Positions 27,503 through 34,935 of a DNA stretch of 64,000 nt are shown here, one piece after another. Where the stretch lies: NCBI RefSeq assembly GCF_001482285.1, contig NZ_LOEP01000014.1:1-64000 (forward strand), given 5' to 3'. Source of the DNA: Haloferax sp. Q22. GTDB lineage: Archaea; Halobacteriota; Halobacteria; Halobacteriales; Haloferacaceae. The notes under the pieces are model-generated. The model was not told the origin of the DNA, did not search any database, and saw only the letters and a list, made by a program, of their open reading frames with translations. A program made the translations under genes and the position numbers. The first letter of the stretch is position 1, and every line of letters begins with the position of its first letter.

Positions 27503-27919
27503 TCAGGCCTCGAGGAGTTCGACGAGGTTCCCCTCCGGGTCGCGGACGAACGCGATTCTCGTACCGCTTTCGGTCGTCTGCGGTTCGCTGAGCGTCTCGG
27601 CGTCGGACGGGAGTTCCGCCACCGCGGCGTCGACGTCGTCGACGGAGAGCCCGAGGTGGGTCGCACCGGGGCGGTTGAGCGTCGGTTCGTCGGTGTCGGC
27701 ACCGACCGGGTCGTACTCGACGAGTTCGACGCGTACGTCGCCGCCGTCGAGGTGGGCGAACCGCGCCGACGCGCCGTCGACCGAGACGGCGGTGGCGAAT
27801 TCGTCGCCGCCGACTTCGAAGCGGGAGACGACCGGCAGGTCGAGCGCGTCGCGGTAGAATTCGAGCGTCGAATCGAGGTCGCGGACGGTGAGACCGACGT
27901 GGTGCGCGTTGGAGTTCAC
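27503..27919 (-). CDS. VOC/glyoxalase-family protein
   Basis: 138 residues from a GTG start at 27919, chosen because the family begins AHHVGLTVRDLDSTLEFYRDAL. Two beta-alpha-beta-beta-beta modules are visible, the second from ATHLGLSVDDVDAAVAELP to RIAFVRDPEGNLVELLE. Metal ligands are plausible at the first His, the Glu of VRVELVEY, the His of ATHLGL and the final Glu. It could be a lactoylglutathione-lyase-like isomerase or a dioxygenase; the substrate cannot be told. Confidence 0.85.
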   Translation of the reverse strand: MNSNAHHVGLTVRDLDSTLEFYRDALDLPVVSRFEVGGDEFATAVSVDGASARFAHLDGGDVRVELVEYDPVGADTDEPTLNRPGATHLGLSVDDVDAAVAELPSDAETLSEPQTTESGTRIAFVRDPEGNLVELLEA

Positions 27920-28188
27920 GGTTCGTCTGCGCGCGCAGAGACCCAAAGGCGCTTCGCTCGGAACGCGGTCGGCAGACGGTAACCGACCGAGACTGACCCG
28001 CGTTCGCTGGAACAAGTGCTGGATGCGCCTCCTCTCAGTTCACTGGACAGTGTTTCTCGTGCGCGCCCGCGAGGCGCGAGGCGGGTCGGGTCCCGTCGCC
28101 CAGCAGAGACCGTATCGCATATACCCGCTGGGCCGCCCAGATAGGGTACGATGGAACCGACAGGCACGCGATGCGAGGTGGTGCGACC

Positions 28189-28557
28189 GTGAGCGAACCG
28201 TTCGTCGAATCGCTCCCCGGGCGAGCCGTCCCCAAGTCGTTCGTCGCCGAACTCGAGACGAAAGAGGCGATTCAGCAGGCCGTCGCCGTCCGCGGTTACA
28301 ACCTCGAACGCGACGGCGAGACGGTTCAGCACGCCTACCAACTGGTCGTGAACGTCCGCGGGAAGTACATCCTCGGGCTTCACCTCACGAACGGGACGTG
28401 GCGCGTCGTCTTCGACACCCGCGACCACCCGAAACTCGCACAGGAAGGCCCGCGCGCGGCCTACGAGGCCGTCCACGACGCGCTCTACGAGCGCGCGCCC
28501 TCCGACGCGAAGATAGACTTCGAGTCGACGCCGCGGTTCTGGAACGCCACGCAGTAG
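28189..28557 (+). CDS. Conserved haloarchaeal hypothetical protein
   Basis: 122 residues from GTG 28189, or 128 from ATG 28171; the family start is unclear. The protein has no signal or membrane segment. The middle (TVQHAYQLVVNVRGKYILGLHLTNGTWRVVFDTRDHPKLAQEGPRAAYEAVHDALYER) looks like a compact alpha/beta fold. I do not recognise a function. It is a single gene followed by a T-run at 28572-28576 that may end its transcript. Confidence 0.65.
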   Translation: MSEPFVESLPGRAVPKSFVAELETKEAIQQAVAVRGYNLERDGETVQHAYQLVVNVRGKYILGLHLTNGTWRVVFDTRDHPKLAQEGPRAAYEAVHDALYERAPSDAKIDFESTPRFWNATQ

Positions 28558-28571
28558 GTCGTTCAGCGACG

Positions 28572-28576
28572 TTTTT
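28572..28576 (+). terminator. T-run after the 28189 gene
   Basis: Five T residues 15 bp after the stop codon, in otherwise GC-rich DNA. Archaeal terminators are often simple T-tracts. Evidence is weak. Confidence 0.25.
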
Positions 28577-28979
28577 CTACGTTTCAGCGTTCTCACGACC
28601 GTCAGCAGCGCGTGCGAACGCGCGCGCCGCGGCGACGACCCGGCCGAACCGACACCACCGTGTCCGCAGAAACTCGGGTGTGCCACGGCTCTGGTGGACG
28701 CGCCGTACGGGTGGCGGAGTCAAATTCGGGAGTACAGAGCGTCAGAACAGCGGTTCACCACCGGAAGTACCCGCCGATGGTATGCAGGTGGGATTGAACG
28801 TCTTAAATCACGAATTCGGGCGTTAGGAGCGTCCTAACCCCTCGAATAGACCAGTAAGTCGCTGCGAAATTAAATATATCCGGAACATACGAAAGGCCAA
28901 CAGGAGCCGGAACATGTGGCCGCTCGAGGTCCCGTGTGGTGGGCACGAGGTGGGTCTGAGGCCGGTCCTGGGTAGAACA
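28577..28979. other. Intergenic region holding the first pilin promoter and leader
   Basis: The first 280 bases hold no gene I can support. A clear AT-rich promoter (AAATTAAATATAT at about 28866-28878) lies ~105 bp before the pilin ATG, so the mRNA should have an untranslated leader of roughly 75-80 nt instead of being leaderless. An upstream in-frame ATG at 28914 would add 22 residues that do not look like a type III signal peptide. Confidence 0.5.
28866..28878 (+). promoter_or_regulatory. TATA box of the first pilin gene
   Basis: AAATTAAATATAT is the strongest TATA-like string in the 400-bp gap. It implies a transcription start near 28900 and a leader of about 80 nt before the pilin ATG. 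Confidence 0.5.
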
Positions 28980-29414
28980 ATGGATATCAAGAAATTCCTT
29001 AGCGAATCACGCGCAGTCTCGCCAGTCATCGGCGTCATCCTCATGGTCGCGATCACAGTCATCCTCGCGGCCGTCATCGGTACCTTCGTCCTCGGTCTCG
29101 GCGACCAGGTCGGCGACACCGCCCCGCAGGCGAGTTTCAGCTTCGAGTACGATGGGACTGACACGGTGACCATCACGCACGAAAGCGGTGACGCAATCAG
29201 CTTCGACGACCTGAGCGTGTCCGAGACTTCGGCTGCGAGCGTGGACAGCGAAACGCCCAGCGATGCCAACAGCGACGGTAACATGAACGCTGGTGACACC
29301 ATCGCAGTCGAGTTCAGTGCTGGCCTTAGCGACGGCGACGAAGTGCGCCTCGTCTGGACCTCCGAATCGGGCTCCAACTCCGCGACCCTGCAGAAGTACA
29401 CCTACAACGCCTGA
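28980..29414 (+). CDS. pilA: Type IV pilin (PilA family)
   Basis: 144 residues from ATG 28980. The start [18 protein letters not shown] carries a class III (prepilin) signal; the peptidase PibD should cut after Ala, before VSPVIG. The hydrophobic helix [34 protein letters not shown] is the conserved assembly domain of Haloferax PilA pilins, which form adhesion pili. The rest is a small acidic beta domain ending [19 protein letters not shown]. The next gene encodes a near-duplicate. The gene is preceded by an ~80-nt leader. Confidence 0.92.
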   Translation: MDIKKFLSESRAVSPVIGVILMVAITVILAAVIGTFVLGLGDQVGDTAPQASFSFEYDGTDTVTITHESGDAISFDDLSVSETSAASVDSETPSDANSDGNMNAGDTIAVEFSAGLSDGDEVRLVWTSESGSNSATLQKYTYNA

Positions 29415-29448
29415 ACGGTCCGCAGCGTCACAGCCAACCGAACCTCAA

Positions 29449-29454
29449 TTTTTT
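29449..29454 (+). terminator. T-run between the pilin genes
   Basis: Six T residues 35 bp after the first pilin stop. With a separate promoter at 29535-29543 for the second pilin, this suggests two separate transcripts. Confidence 0.35.
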
Positions 29455-29533
29455 CGGACGTTACTCCGCGAGCGACGGCGTTCTCCGATTCAGGTACGGA
29501 ACACGCATGATACGTGAAACGTCTTCTCAATAC

Positions 29534-29543
29534 TAGTTTATAT
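29534..29543 (+). promoter_or_regulatory. TATA box of the second pilin gene
   Basis: TAGTTTATAT lies ~115 bp before the second pilin start, again predicting a long leader. A Shine-Dalgarno-like GGAG at 29641-29644 sits 8 bp before the ATG. Confidence 0.45.
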
Positions 29544-29652
29544 CCTCGGAGAACGTCAGACTATCTGTTAGGTTAGAAAGCAGGCGTTCGAGGACCGATT
29601 CGAATTTTTCTCAACGGTCGCCTCTCGTCCGGCACACCTAGGAGAGACAACT

Positions 29653-30078
29653 ATGCAAATCAAGAGAATCTTCACAGAATCACGCGCAGTCTCGCCGGTC
29701 ATCGGCGTCATCCTCATGGTCGCGATTACTGTCATCCTCGCGGCCGTCATCGGTACCTTCGTCCTCGGTCTCGGCGACCAAGTCGGCGACACCGCCCCGC
29801 AGGCGAGTTTCAGCTTCAGCTACGATGGTGCTCAGACGGTAACTGTCACCCATGAAAGCGGCGATGCAATCGATGCTGACCGAATTACGATCACCGGTGA
29901 CGGTGTGGATTCATCTGTGGCGATTGCCTGGACGGACAGCAGCATCAATGCGGGAGACACTGCATCGGTGACAACGTCGGCCAATCCCCTGACAGGTGGT
30001 GAAACCGTCCGCGTCGTCTGGACCTCGGAATCCGGTTCCAACTCTGCGACCCTGCAGAAGTGGACCTACAACGCCTGA
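29653..30078 (+). CDS. pilA: Type IV pilin (PilA family), tandem copy
   Basis: 141 residues. From [10 protein letters not shown] through APQASFSF it is identical to the preceding pilin (about 47 residues), and the C-terminal [20 protein letters not shown] differs by one residue. The middle of the beta domain (TITGDGVDSSVAIAWTDSSINAGDTASV) differs strongly. The same PibD cleavage site is expected. It has its own promoter, a leader and a GGAG ribosome site, so it can be expressed separately from the first copy. Such pairs are known in Haloferax. Confidence 0.92.
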   Translation: MQIKRIFTESRAVSPVIGVILMVAITVILAAVIGTFVLGLGDQVGDTAPQASFSFSYDGAQTVTVTHESGDAIDADRITITGDGVDSSVAIAWTDSSINAGDTASVTTSANPLTGGETVRVVWTSESGSNSATLQKWTYNA

Positions 30079-30232
30079 TGGTAGAATCGGCGACGAGCCA
30101 CACAACGCCTGATTCGGAATAACAATTTCTTTCGGAACTATCCCATAGAGAAACATCCACCTCGAATCCATAGTATTGTATTTGTAGCACAAACTTATCT
30201 GTTCGAAGACCGTACACTCGAACAGAGACCCA

Positions 30233-31570
30233 ATGCCCAGCGACCCGCCCGCCGTCGCCTACCTCCGCGAGCATCGCGAGGACATCGTCGACCTCGCGGC
30301 GACGCTCGTCGGCCACGACACGCAGAACCCGCCGGGAGACACGCGGGGACTCGCGTCGGAGGTCGAATCGTTCTTCTCCGACCTCGGTATCGAGACCGAG
30401 CGCGTCGCCTCGGACCCGACGAAGCCGAACCTCGTAGCGACGCTTCCGGGTGCGACAGACCGGACGCTCGCCCTGTTGGGGCACCTCGATACGGTCCCGT
30501 TCGAGGCTGACGAGTGGACGCGCGACCCGCTCGGCGAGCGGGAGGGAAACCGGCTCTACGGACGTGGCGCGACCGACATGAAAGGGGCAATCGCCGCGAT
30601 GCTCGCGGTGGCGGAGGCGTACGTCAAAACCGGGACGGTACCTGCGACGGACCTCGTGTTCGCGTTCGTGAGCGACGAGGAAGTCGCCGGGAAGGCGGGA
30701 TTGCCGACGCTGCTGGACCGGCGCGGGCTCTCGGCCGACGCCTGCGTCATCGGCGAGACGACCTGCGAAGGCGACCGACACTCGGTGACCGTCGCCGACC
30801 GCGGGAGCATCTGGCTGGAACTCGAAGCGACGGGGACTGCGGCCCACGGCTCCCGACCGATGCTCGGCGAGAACGCCATTCACCGCCTCTACCGCGCCGT
30901 GAGCGACATCGAATCGACGCTCGGTGACTATTGGTTCGAGTTCGACCCGGCGGTCCGGGCGCTCGTCGAGGAGTCCGCGGAGTACTACGCGCCGCAGTTT
31001 GGCGAGGATGCGGCGCGAGAGCTGTTCGAACGACCGTCGGTCAATCTGGGCGTCCTCTCGGGCGGCGACCGGGTGAACGTCGTCCCCGCCGCGGCGCGGG
31101 CGAAACTCGATGTTCGCGTGACGGCGGGCGTCGAGACGGAGGCGGTGCTCGACGGGGTTCGAGAGGTCGTCGCCGGCCACGACGGTGTCGAGATTGTCGA
31201 CGCGGACTGGTCGGTCGGGACGTTCGAGGACCCCGACGGCCCGCTGGCAAACGCCGTGGGCTCGGTCGCTGAGGGCGTCACCGGTGGGCGCGTGTTCCGG
31301 CGGAGCGCAACCGGCGGCGGCGACGCGAAACGGATGCGCAACGCGGGCGTCCCGACCGTCGAGTTCGGGCTGGGAACTGAGACGGCCCACGCAACTGACG
31401 AGTTCACCACAGTCGGGGCGCTCGCCCGCAACGCCGAGGTGTACGCCAGACTCCCCGACGAGTTGTTGCGGCAATTCGATAGTGGTACCAGAACGTTTGA
31501 TTCGACGGGCGTGTCACCAGCAGGCACGACTCCTTCGCGACGCGGACGACGAGAGAGTAACTCACAATGA
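30233..31570 (+). CDS. M20-family metallopeptidase / deacylase
   Basis: 445 residues. The M20 metal-site blocks are present: LALLGHLDTVPF (His and catalytic Asp), YGRGATDMKGAIAAM (bridging Asp) and FVSDEEVAGKAG (catalytic Glu pair). These are followed by the dimerisation-domain AAHGSRPMLGENAIHRL and the final AHATDEFTTV His. The family includes succinyl-diaminopimelate desuccinylase, acetylornithine deacetylase and aminoacylases; without dapE or arg neighbours the substrate is open. A TATA-like CAAACTTATCT sits ~35 bp upstream. The last ~35 residues look like a non-conserved tail. Confidence 0.87.
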   Translation: MPSDPPAVAYLREHREDIVDLAATLVGHDTQNPPGDTRGLASEVESFFSDLGIETERVASDPTKPNLVATLPGATDRTLALLGHLDTVPFEADEWTRDPLGEREGNRLYGRGATDMKGAIAAMLAVAEAYVKTGTVPATDLVFAFVSDEEVAGKAGLPTLLDRRGLSADACVIGETTCEGDRHSVTVADRGSIWLELEATGTAAHGSRPMLGENAIHRLYRAVSDIESTLGDYWFEFDPAVRALVEESAEYYAPQFGEDAARELFERPSVNLGVLSGGDRVNVVPAAARAKLDVRVTAGVETEAVLDGVREVVAGHDGVEIVDADWSVGTFEDPDGPLANAVGSVAEGVTGGRVFRRSATGGGDAKRMRNAGVPTVEFGLGTETAHATDEFTTVGALARNAEVYARLPDELLRQFDSGTRTFDSTGVSPAGTTPSRRGRRESNSQ

Positions 31571-31583
31571 CACAGAACGCACT

Positions 31584-32699
31584 ATGACACCCGACGAACT
31601 CCGAACGACGATTCCGGCCCTCGACGACGTCACGTATCTCAACACCGGCGCGCACGGCCCGAGCCCGCGCCCCATCGTGGAGCGGGCGACCGAATTCCTC
31701 GAATACCACGAGTACGACTCGCCGGGCGACGACGGTCCCTATCCAACCGCGTTCGACGCCTACGAGGCCGTCCGCGAGGACGTGGCCGCGTTCATCGGTG
31801 CCGAGACAGAGGAGGTGGCGCTGACCCAGAGCACCACCGACGGCATCAACCGCATCGCCACCGCGCTCGACTGGGAACCGGGCGACGTGGTCGTCCGAAC
31901 CGACCTCGAACATCCGGCGGGCATCCTCCCGTGGCGGCGCCTCGAACGCGAGGGCGTCGAGGTCCGCGTCGTCGAGAGCGACGCGGGTCGGCTCGATATG
32001 GACCAGTACGCCGAGGCCGTCAGTGACGCCGACCTCGTCTGTTTCAGCGCTCTGACGTGGAACTACGGAACGCGACTCCCCGTGTGCGAACTCGCCGACA
32101 TCGCCCGCGACGCCGGCGCGCTATCGGTCGTCGACGCGGTCCAGTCGTTCGGCCAGTATCCCGTCGACGTGGAAGACTGGGGGGCAGATATCGTCGCCGG
32201 CGCGGGCCACAAGTGGTTGCTCGGGCCCTGGGGCGCGGGGTTCCTGTACGTCCGCCGCGACGTGGCCGAGGACATCGAACCACACGCCGTCGGCTATCGC
32301 GGCGTCACGGAACCGAACGCCGACGGCCTCGACTTCGCGCCGGGTGCCAAGCGCTTCGAGGTCGGAACCACCAATCCAGCCCCGCACGTCGCGCTCCGAG
32401 AGGCTATCGACATCGCCGAGCGCGTCGGTCTCGATCGGACCGAAGCGAACATTCGCAATCTCGCGAGCCGGTTCATCGAGGCCGTCCCAGAGGGGCGGCT
32501 GTTGAGCCCACATGACCCGGAATCGGGACTCGTCTCGTTCGAAGTCTCCGACCCGGAGGGAACGGTCGAACGGCTCAAGTCGGCGGGAGTGGTCGTCCGG
32601 ACGCTTCCCGAGCCGAAGGCAGTCCGCGCGTCGTTCCACAACTTCAACGACGAGTCGGACGTGGCGACGCTTCGCGACGGACTCGACGAGGAGTGGTAG
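31584..32699 (+). CDS. Class V aminotransferase (cysteine-desulfurase-like fold)
   Basis: 371 residues from ATG 31584. PLP-enzyme features include YLNTGAHGPSPRPIVERA at the start, LTQSTTDGINRIA for phosphate binding, SVVDAVQSFGQYPVDVEDWGAD with the PLP-binding Asp, and AGAGHKWLLGPWGAGFLYV with the Schiff-base Lys. The group includes isopenicillin-N-epimerase-like and selenocysteine-lyase-like enzymes. No catalytic Cys loop typical of SufS is obvious, so a transaminase or lyase on an amino acid is likelier. It starts 14 bp after the M20 gene and may share its transcript. Confidence 0.85.
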   Translation: MTPDELRTTIPALDDVTYLNTGAHGPSPRPIVERATEFLEYHEYDSPGDDGPYPTAFDAYEAVREDVAAFIGAETEEVALTQSTTDGINRIATALDWEPGDVVVRTDLEHPAGILPWRRLEREGVEVRVVESDAGRLDMDQYAEAVSDADLVCFSALTWNYGTRLPVCELADIARDAGALSVVDAVQSFGQYPVDVEDWGADIVAGAGHKWLLGPWGAGFLYVRRDVAEDIEPHAVGYRGVTEPNADGLDFAPGAKRFEVGTTNPAPHVALREAIDIAERVGLDRTEANIRNLASRFIEAVPEGRLLSPHDPESGLVSFEVSDPEGTVERLKSAGVVVRTLPEPKAVRASFHNFNDESDVATLRDGLDEEW

Positions 32700-32812
32700 C
32701 TCCGTCGCTCGCGGGGGTCGTCGAGAACGTGATTCGCGTGCGGTCGTTGACTCTCCCGCAGAATCTGCCTCGTCAGTGAACGTTCATATCCGGCGAGGGG
32801 GAACCCCTGAGT

Positions 32813-33289
32813 ATGCATCCCACGGCACGAAACTTCGCCGACCAAGTACGTGATTCTCACGGCTTCGAAGTGACTATCGAGGAGTTCCCGGAGGGGACCA
32901 AGACGGCCGACGACGCGGCCGCGGCCGTCGGCTGCGACGTCGCCCAAATCGTCAAGAGCATCGTGATGCGCGTCGGCGACGAGACGGTCGTCGTCCTCAC
33001 GAGCGGCGCGAACCGCGTCGACGAAGCCACGCTCGCCTCCGAATTCGGCGTCGAACAAGGCTCAGTACGAAGCGCCAACCCCGGCGAGGTGAAAGAAGCG
33101 ACCGGCTGGAGCATCGGTGGCGTGCCGCCGACCTGCCACGCGACCGACTGTCCCGTCCTCGCGGACCCGACGTTCGAGTCGTTCGACCGAATTTGGGCCG
33201 CCGCGGGAACCCCCGAGGCGGTGTTTCGACTCACGCCGGGGGACCTACAGACACTTTCCGCGCCGCGATTCGTGGACGTGTTCGAGTGA
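32813..33289 (+). CDS. YbaK/EbsC-type aminoacyl-tRNA deacylase
   Basis: 158 residues covering one YbaK/ProX domain: ADDAAAAVGCDVAQIVKSIVMRVGDETVVVLTSGANRVDE, the catalytic-region Lys in QIVKSIV, and SIGGVPPTCHATDCPVLADPTF (the GxxP loop). Such proteins hydrolyse mischarged tRNA, for example Cys- or Ala-tRNAPro, to keep translation accurate. Transcribed toward aIF-1A, which points the opposite way. Confidence 0.88.
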   Translation: MHPTARNFADQVRDSHGFEVTIEEFPEGTKTADDAAAAVGCDVAQIVKSIVMRVGDETVVVLTSGANRVDEATLASEFGVEQGSVRSANPGEVKEATGWSIGGVPPTCHATDCPVLADPTFESFDRIWAAAGTPEAVFRLTPGDLQTLSAPRFVDVFE

Positions 33290-33368
33290 GACGAGGCGAA
33301 ATGACCAGACCTCCGGCAGGCGATCCGCACTCGCGCTCGCGTTCTATGTTGTCGGGCGCGACGAGAGC

Positions 33369-33390
33369 AACACCACGATGTCCGCTGTTC
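33369..33390 (+). repeat. ORB-like element, outlying left copy
   Basis: AACACCACGATGTCCGCTGT plus TC matches the local origin-recognition-box consensus (core GTCCGCTGTTC after AACACCAC). It sits between ybaK and aIF-1A, ~1.5 kb left of orc. Confidence 0.7.
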
Positions 33391-33496
33391 TGTTCCGTCG
33401 GTACTAACCGGGAATCGCTGCAGAGAAAACACGGGGCTATCATGGAGCTACGGCTGGTTCATCAGGCGAGATAAACTCTCCTTTCGGAGAAAATGA

Positions 33497-33781
33497 TTAC
33501 TGGATGTGGCCTTCGCGCCGGAGCTGGTCCGCGTCCTCGCCGGTGTATCGCCATTCGATGTTGGCTTTCTCGTCCTGCCAGTCCCACGGTTCGACGAGCA
33601 CGACGTCGCCCTCGTTGATCCACGTGCGGTACTTCATGCGGCCGGGGATGCGGCCCATGCGGTTCTTTCCGTCTTCACAGCGGATTCGGACGTGATTGCC
33701 ACCGTTGTGCTCTGTGACGACTGCGAACAGCTCGTTGTCGTTGGGCATTCGAAGGTTTCGACGCCCTTGATTTTCACTCAC
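33497..33781 (-). CDS. eif1A: Translation initiation factor aIF-1A
   Basis: 94 residues of the S1/OB-fold initiation factor 1[88 protein letters not shown]. It binds the ribosomal A site region and promotes 43S-type complex assembly and start-codon selection. It is a complete, normal-length copy lying within the origin region, with ORB elements on both sides. Haloarchaea may carry more than one copy; whether this is the main one cannot be told here. Confidence 0.95.
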   Translation of the reverse strand: MSENQGRRNLRMPNDNELFAVVTEHNGGNHVRIRCEDGKNRMGRIPGRMKYRTWINEGDVVLVEPWDWQDEKANIEWRYTGEDADQLRREGHIQ

Positions 33782-33870
33782 GTTCTTGCTCGGACCCGGA
33801 GACGGATAACTTATCGGATACTCGTGATACCAAATGTCATGACGTTGAAACCGCGGTGACGACGGTTTCG

Positions 33871-33892
33871 AACACCACGTTGTCCGCTGTTT
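33871..33892 (+). repeat. ORB element
   Basis: AACACCACGTTGTCCGCTGT followed by TT; matches the 22-bp local consensus except for the final base. Confidence 0.75.
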
Positions 33893-34046
33893 TCCGACAG
33901 ATTAGCCGCCGATAGGGATTGGTTCGTGGCCACACACCACGCAGTTTCGCTCGAGGCCTCATTTTAGGATACCGATCGTGATCGGTTATCACCGAGTCGT
34001 CGCTGAAGCGGTCGGACGGGTCGCGGGGGAGTCGAGGATCCCCTGC

Positions 34047-34068
34047 AACACCACTATGTCCGCAGTTG
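34047..34068 (+). repeat. ORB element (variant)
   Basis: AACACCACTATGTCCGCAGT then TG; one change in the GCTGTT arm (GCAGTT). Confidence 0.7.
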
Positions 34069-34396
34069 TTCGTCGACTCAGCCCCTGCAAAGACGCTTTC
34101 TCCAGGTCGTGAGGTTCCACCGAGCCACGAAGGACAGACGTCGTCGGTAGACGAGGCGTCGGTAGACGAGTCACTTCCACAGTATCGCCGCTATCACCGC
34201 CGCGGTTGCTCACGTCCCTCTCGGTCACGTGTTCTCTCTCGGAGCGTTCATAGGAGTCAAGCGGAGCGGGAACCGAGAGTACGGGTTCGGGTGAGCAGGC
34301 AAGCGAAGCGGTCGGGTCGACGCGGTCGCGTGAGAACCAACGACGCGTTTGTGTGACAATCGCTTCAGTACGTGTTCAGTGGGTATTTCGTAGGAA

Positions 34397-34473
34397 TGTT
34401 TGATTGGTGTTTGATTGGTGTTTGATTGGTGTTTGATTGGTGTTTGATTGGTACTCTATTGGTACTCTATTGG
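34397..34473 (+). repeat. Seven tandem 11-bp direct repeats in the origin
   Basis: Five perfect copies of TGTTTGATTGG start at 34397, 34408, 34419, 34430 and 34441. Two copies of the related TACTCTATTGG follow at 34452 and 34463. The 11-bp spacing is close to one helical turn, so the repeats present the same DNA face. They end 17 bp before an ORB element. They may be initiator-binding iterons or a bent/unwinding element. Confidence 0.9.
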
Positions 34474-34489
34474 TTTGATGGTTGACACC

Positions 34490-34511
34490 CACACCACTTT
34501 GTCCGCTGTTC
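34490..34511 (+). repeat. ORB element
   Basis: CACACCACTTTGTCCGCTGT then TC; full core with one change at the first base. Confidence 0.8.
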
Positions 34512-34559
34512 TCGGTGAGTGTGAACGTAGGGGTGAGACGGTGTGAAACGGGGAACACT

Positions 34560-34581
34560 CACACCACTTTGTCCGCTGTTC
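34560..34581 (+). repeat. ORB element
   Basis: A second copy identical to the 34490 element, 70 bp to the right. It is the innermost right-facing copy beside the AT-rich block. Confidence 0.8.
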
Positions 34582-34647
34582 TTGGCGTGAGGCGGTACCC
34601 CCCTTCGTCGTGAGTTGGTTCTCTCCCGTCGGTTTTCAATCAGTCGG

Positions 34648-34776
34648 GTTAGTTTAGATTCCTGCAGAGATGAACAAAAAGGGTCGTCTCCAAACAGCCC
34701 TCATACAATTACTATAATTGCCTGTATTACGGACTTAGTTTAAGCTATTATATATTAAATCTTTCTCTATATCAAA
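34648..34776. other. AT-rich DNA-unwinding element
   Basis: A marked AT-rich block (for example ATTATATATTAAAT near 34747-34760) in a GC-rich genome, bounded by inward-facing ORB elements. This is the expected place for duplex opening by Orc1/Cdc6 and MCM loading. Confidence 0.75.
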
Positions 34777-34822
34777 GCACGCGGTTCCGTCCAGTTGTTC
34801 CACCGGTTACCTTCGTTTCCCA

Positions 34823-34844
34823 GAACAGCGGACAAAGTGGAGGG
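34823..34844 (-). repeat. ORB element, right arm of the origin
   Basis: GAACAGCGGACAAAGTGG matches the reverse consensus; the last four bases diverge. It faces the 34560 copy across the AT-rich block. Confidence 0.75.
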
Positions 34845-34862
34845 GGTGTGTCCCCGGTCGAG

Positions 34863-34869
34863 TATATAA
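34863..34869 (+). promoter_or_regulatory. orc1: TATA box of orc1/cdc6
   Basis: TATATAA in a stretch of mixed sequence predicts a start near 34893, just at the end of a degenerate ORB element (34877-34898) and ~43 nt before the ATG. Confidence 0.55.
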
Positions 34870-34876
34870 AACACGA

Positions 34877-34898
34877 GAACAGCGGACACTCCGGACAC
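34877..34898 (-). repeat. Degenerate ORB element over the orc promoter
   Basis: GAACAGCGGACA is perfect; the distal half (GTGGTGTT) is altered. It lies between the orc TATA box and start codon, so Orc binding here could repress its own gene. Confidence 0.55.
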
Positions 34899-34935
34899 GG
34901 TGGTTTTATCAACGAAGTGGTCGAACCGTGGTAGT

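Larger units (their letters stand above)
33871..34898. other. Replication origin region (ORBs, direct repeats, AT-rich element)
   Basis: This gene-free 1-kb stretch directly upstream of orc1/cdc6 holds four ORB elements pointing right (33871, 34047, 34490, 34560), seven 11-bp direct repeats, an AT-rich block at 34648-34776, and two ORB-type elements pointing left (34823, 34877). ORBs facing each other across an AT-rich unwinding element next to an orc gene is the established layout of haloarchaeal origins. Activity is inferred. Confidence 0.85.

Noticed and set aside
28025-28170. Possible tRNA in the GC-rich gap before the 28189 gene
   Set aside because: No T-loop consensus GGTTCAA, no anticodon stem of correct spacing and no CCA-adjacent acceptor pairing could be found.
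33989-34228. A 79-codon minus-strand frame in the origin
   Set aside because: It spans an ORB element and shows no conserved domain; the region is better explained as origin DNA.
34397-34473. CRISPR array
   Set aside because: The units are 11 bp, contiguous and without spacers, and no cas genes are present.
34376-34558. A 60-codon minus-strand frame with repeated QSNTNQT units
   Set aside because: It is the translation of the 11-bp origin repeats and has no promoter or family resemblance.
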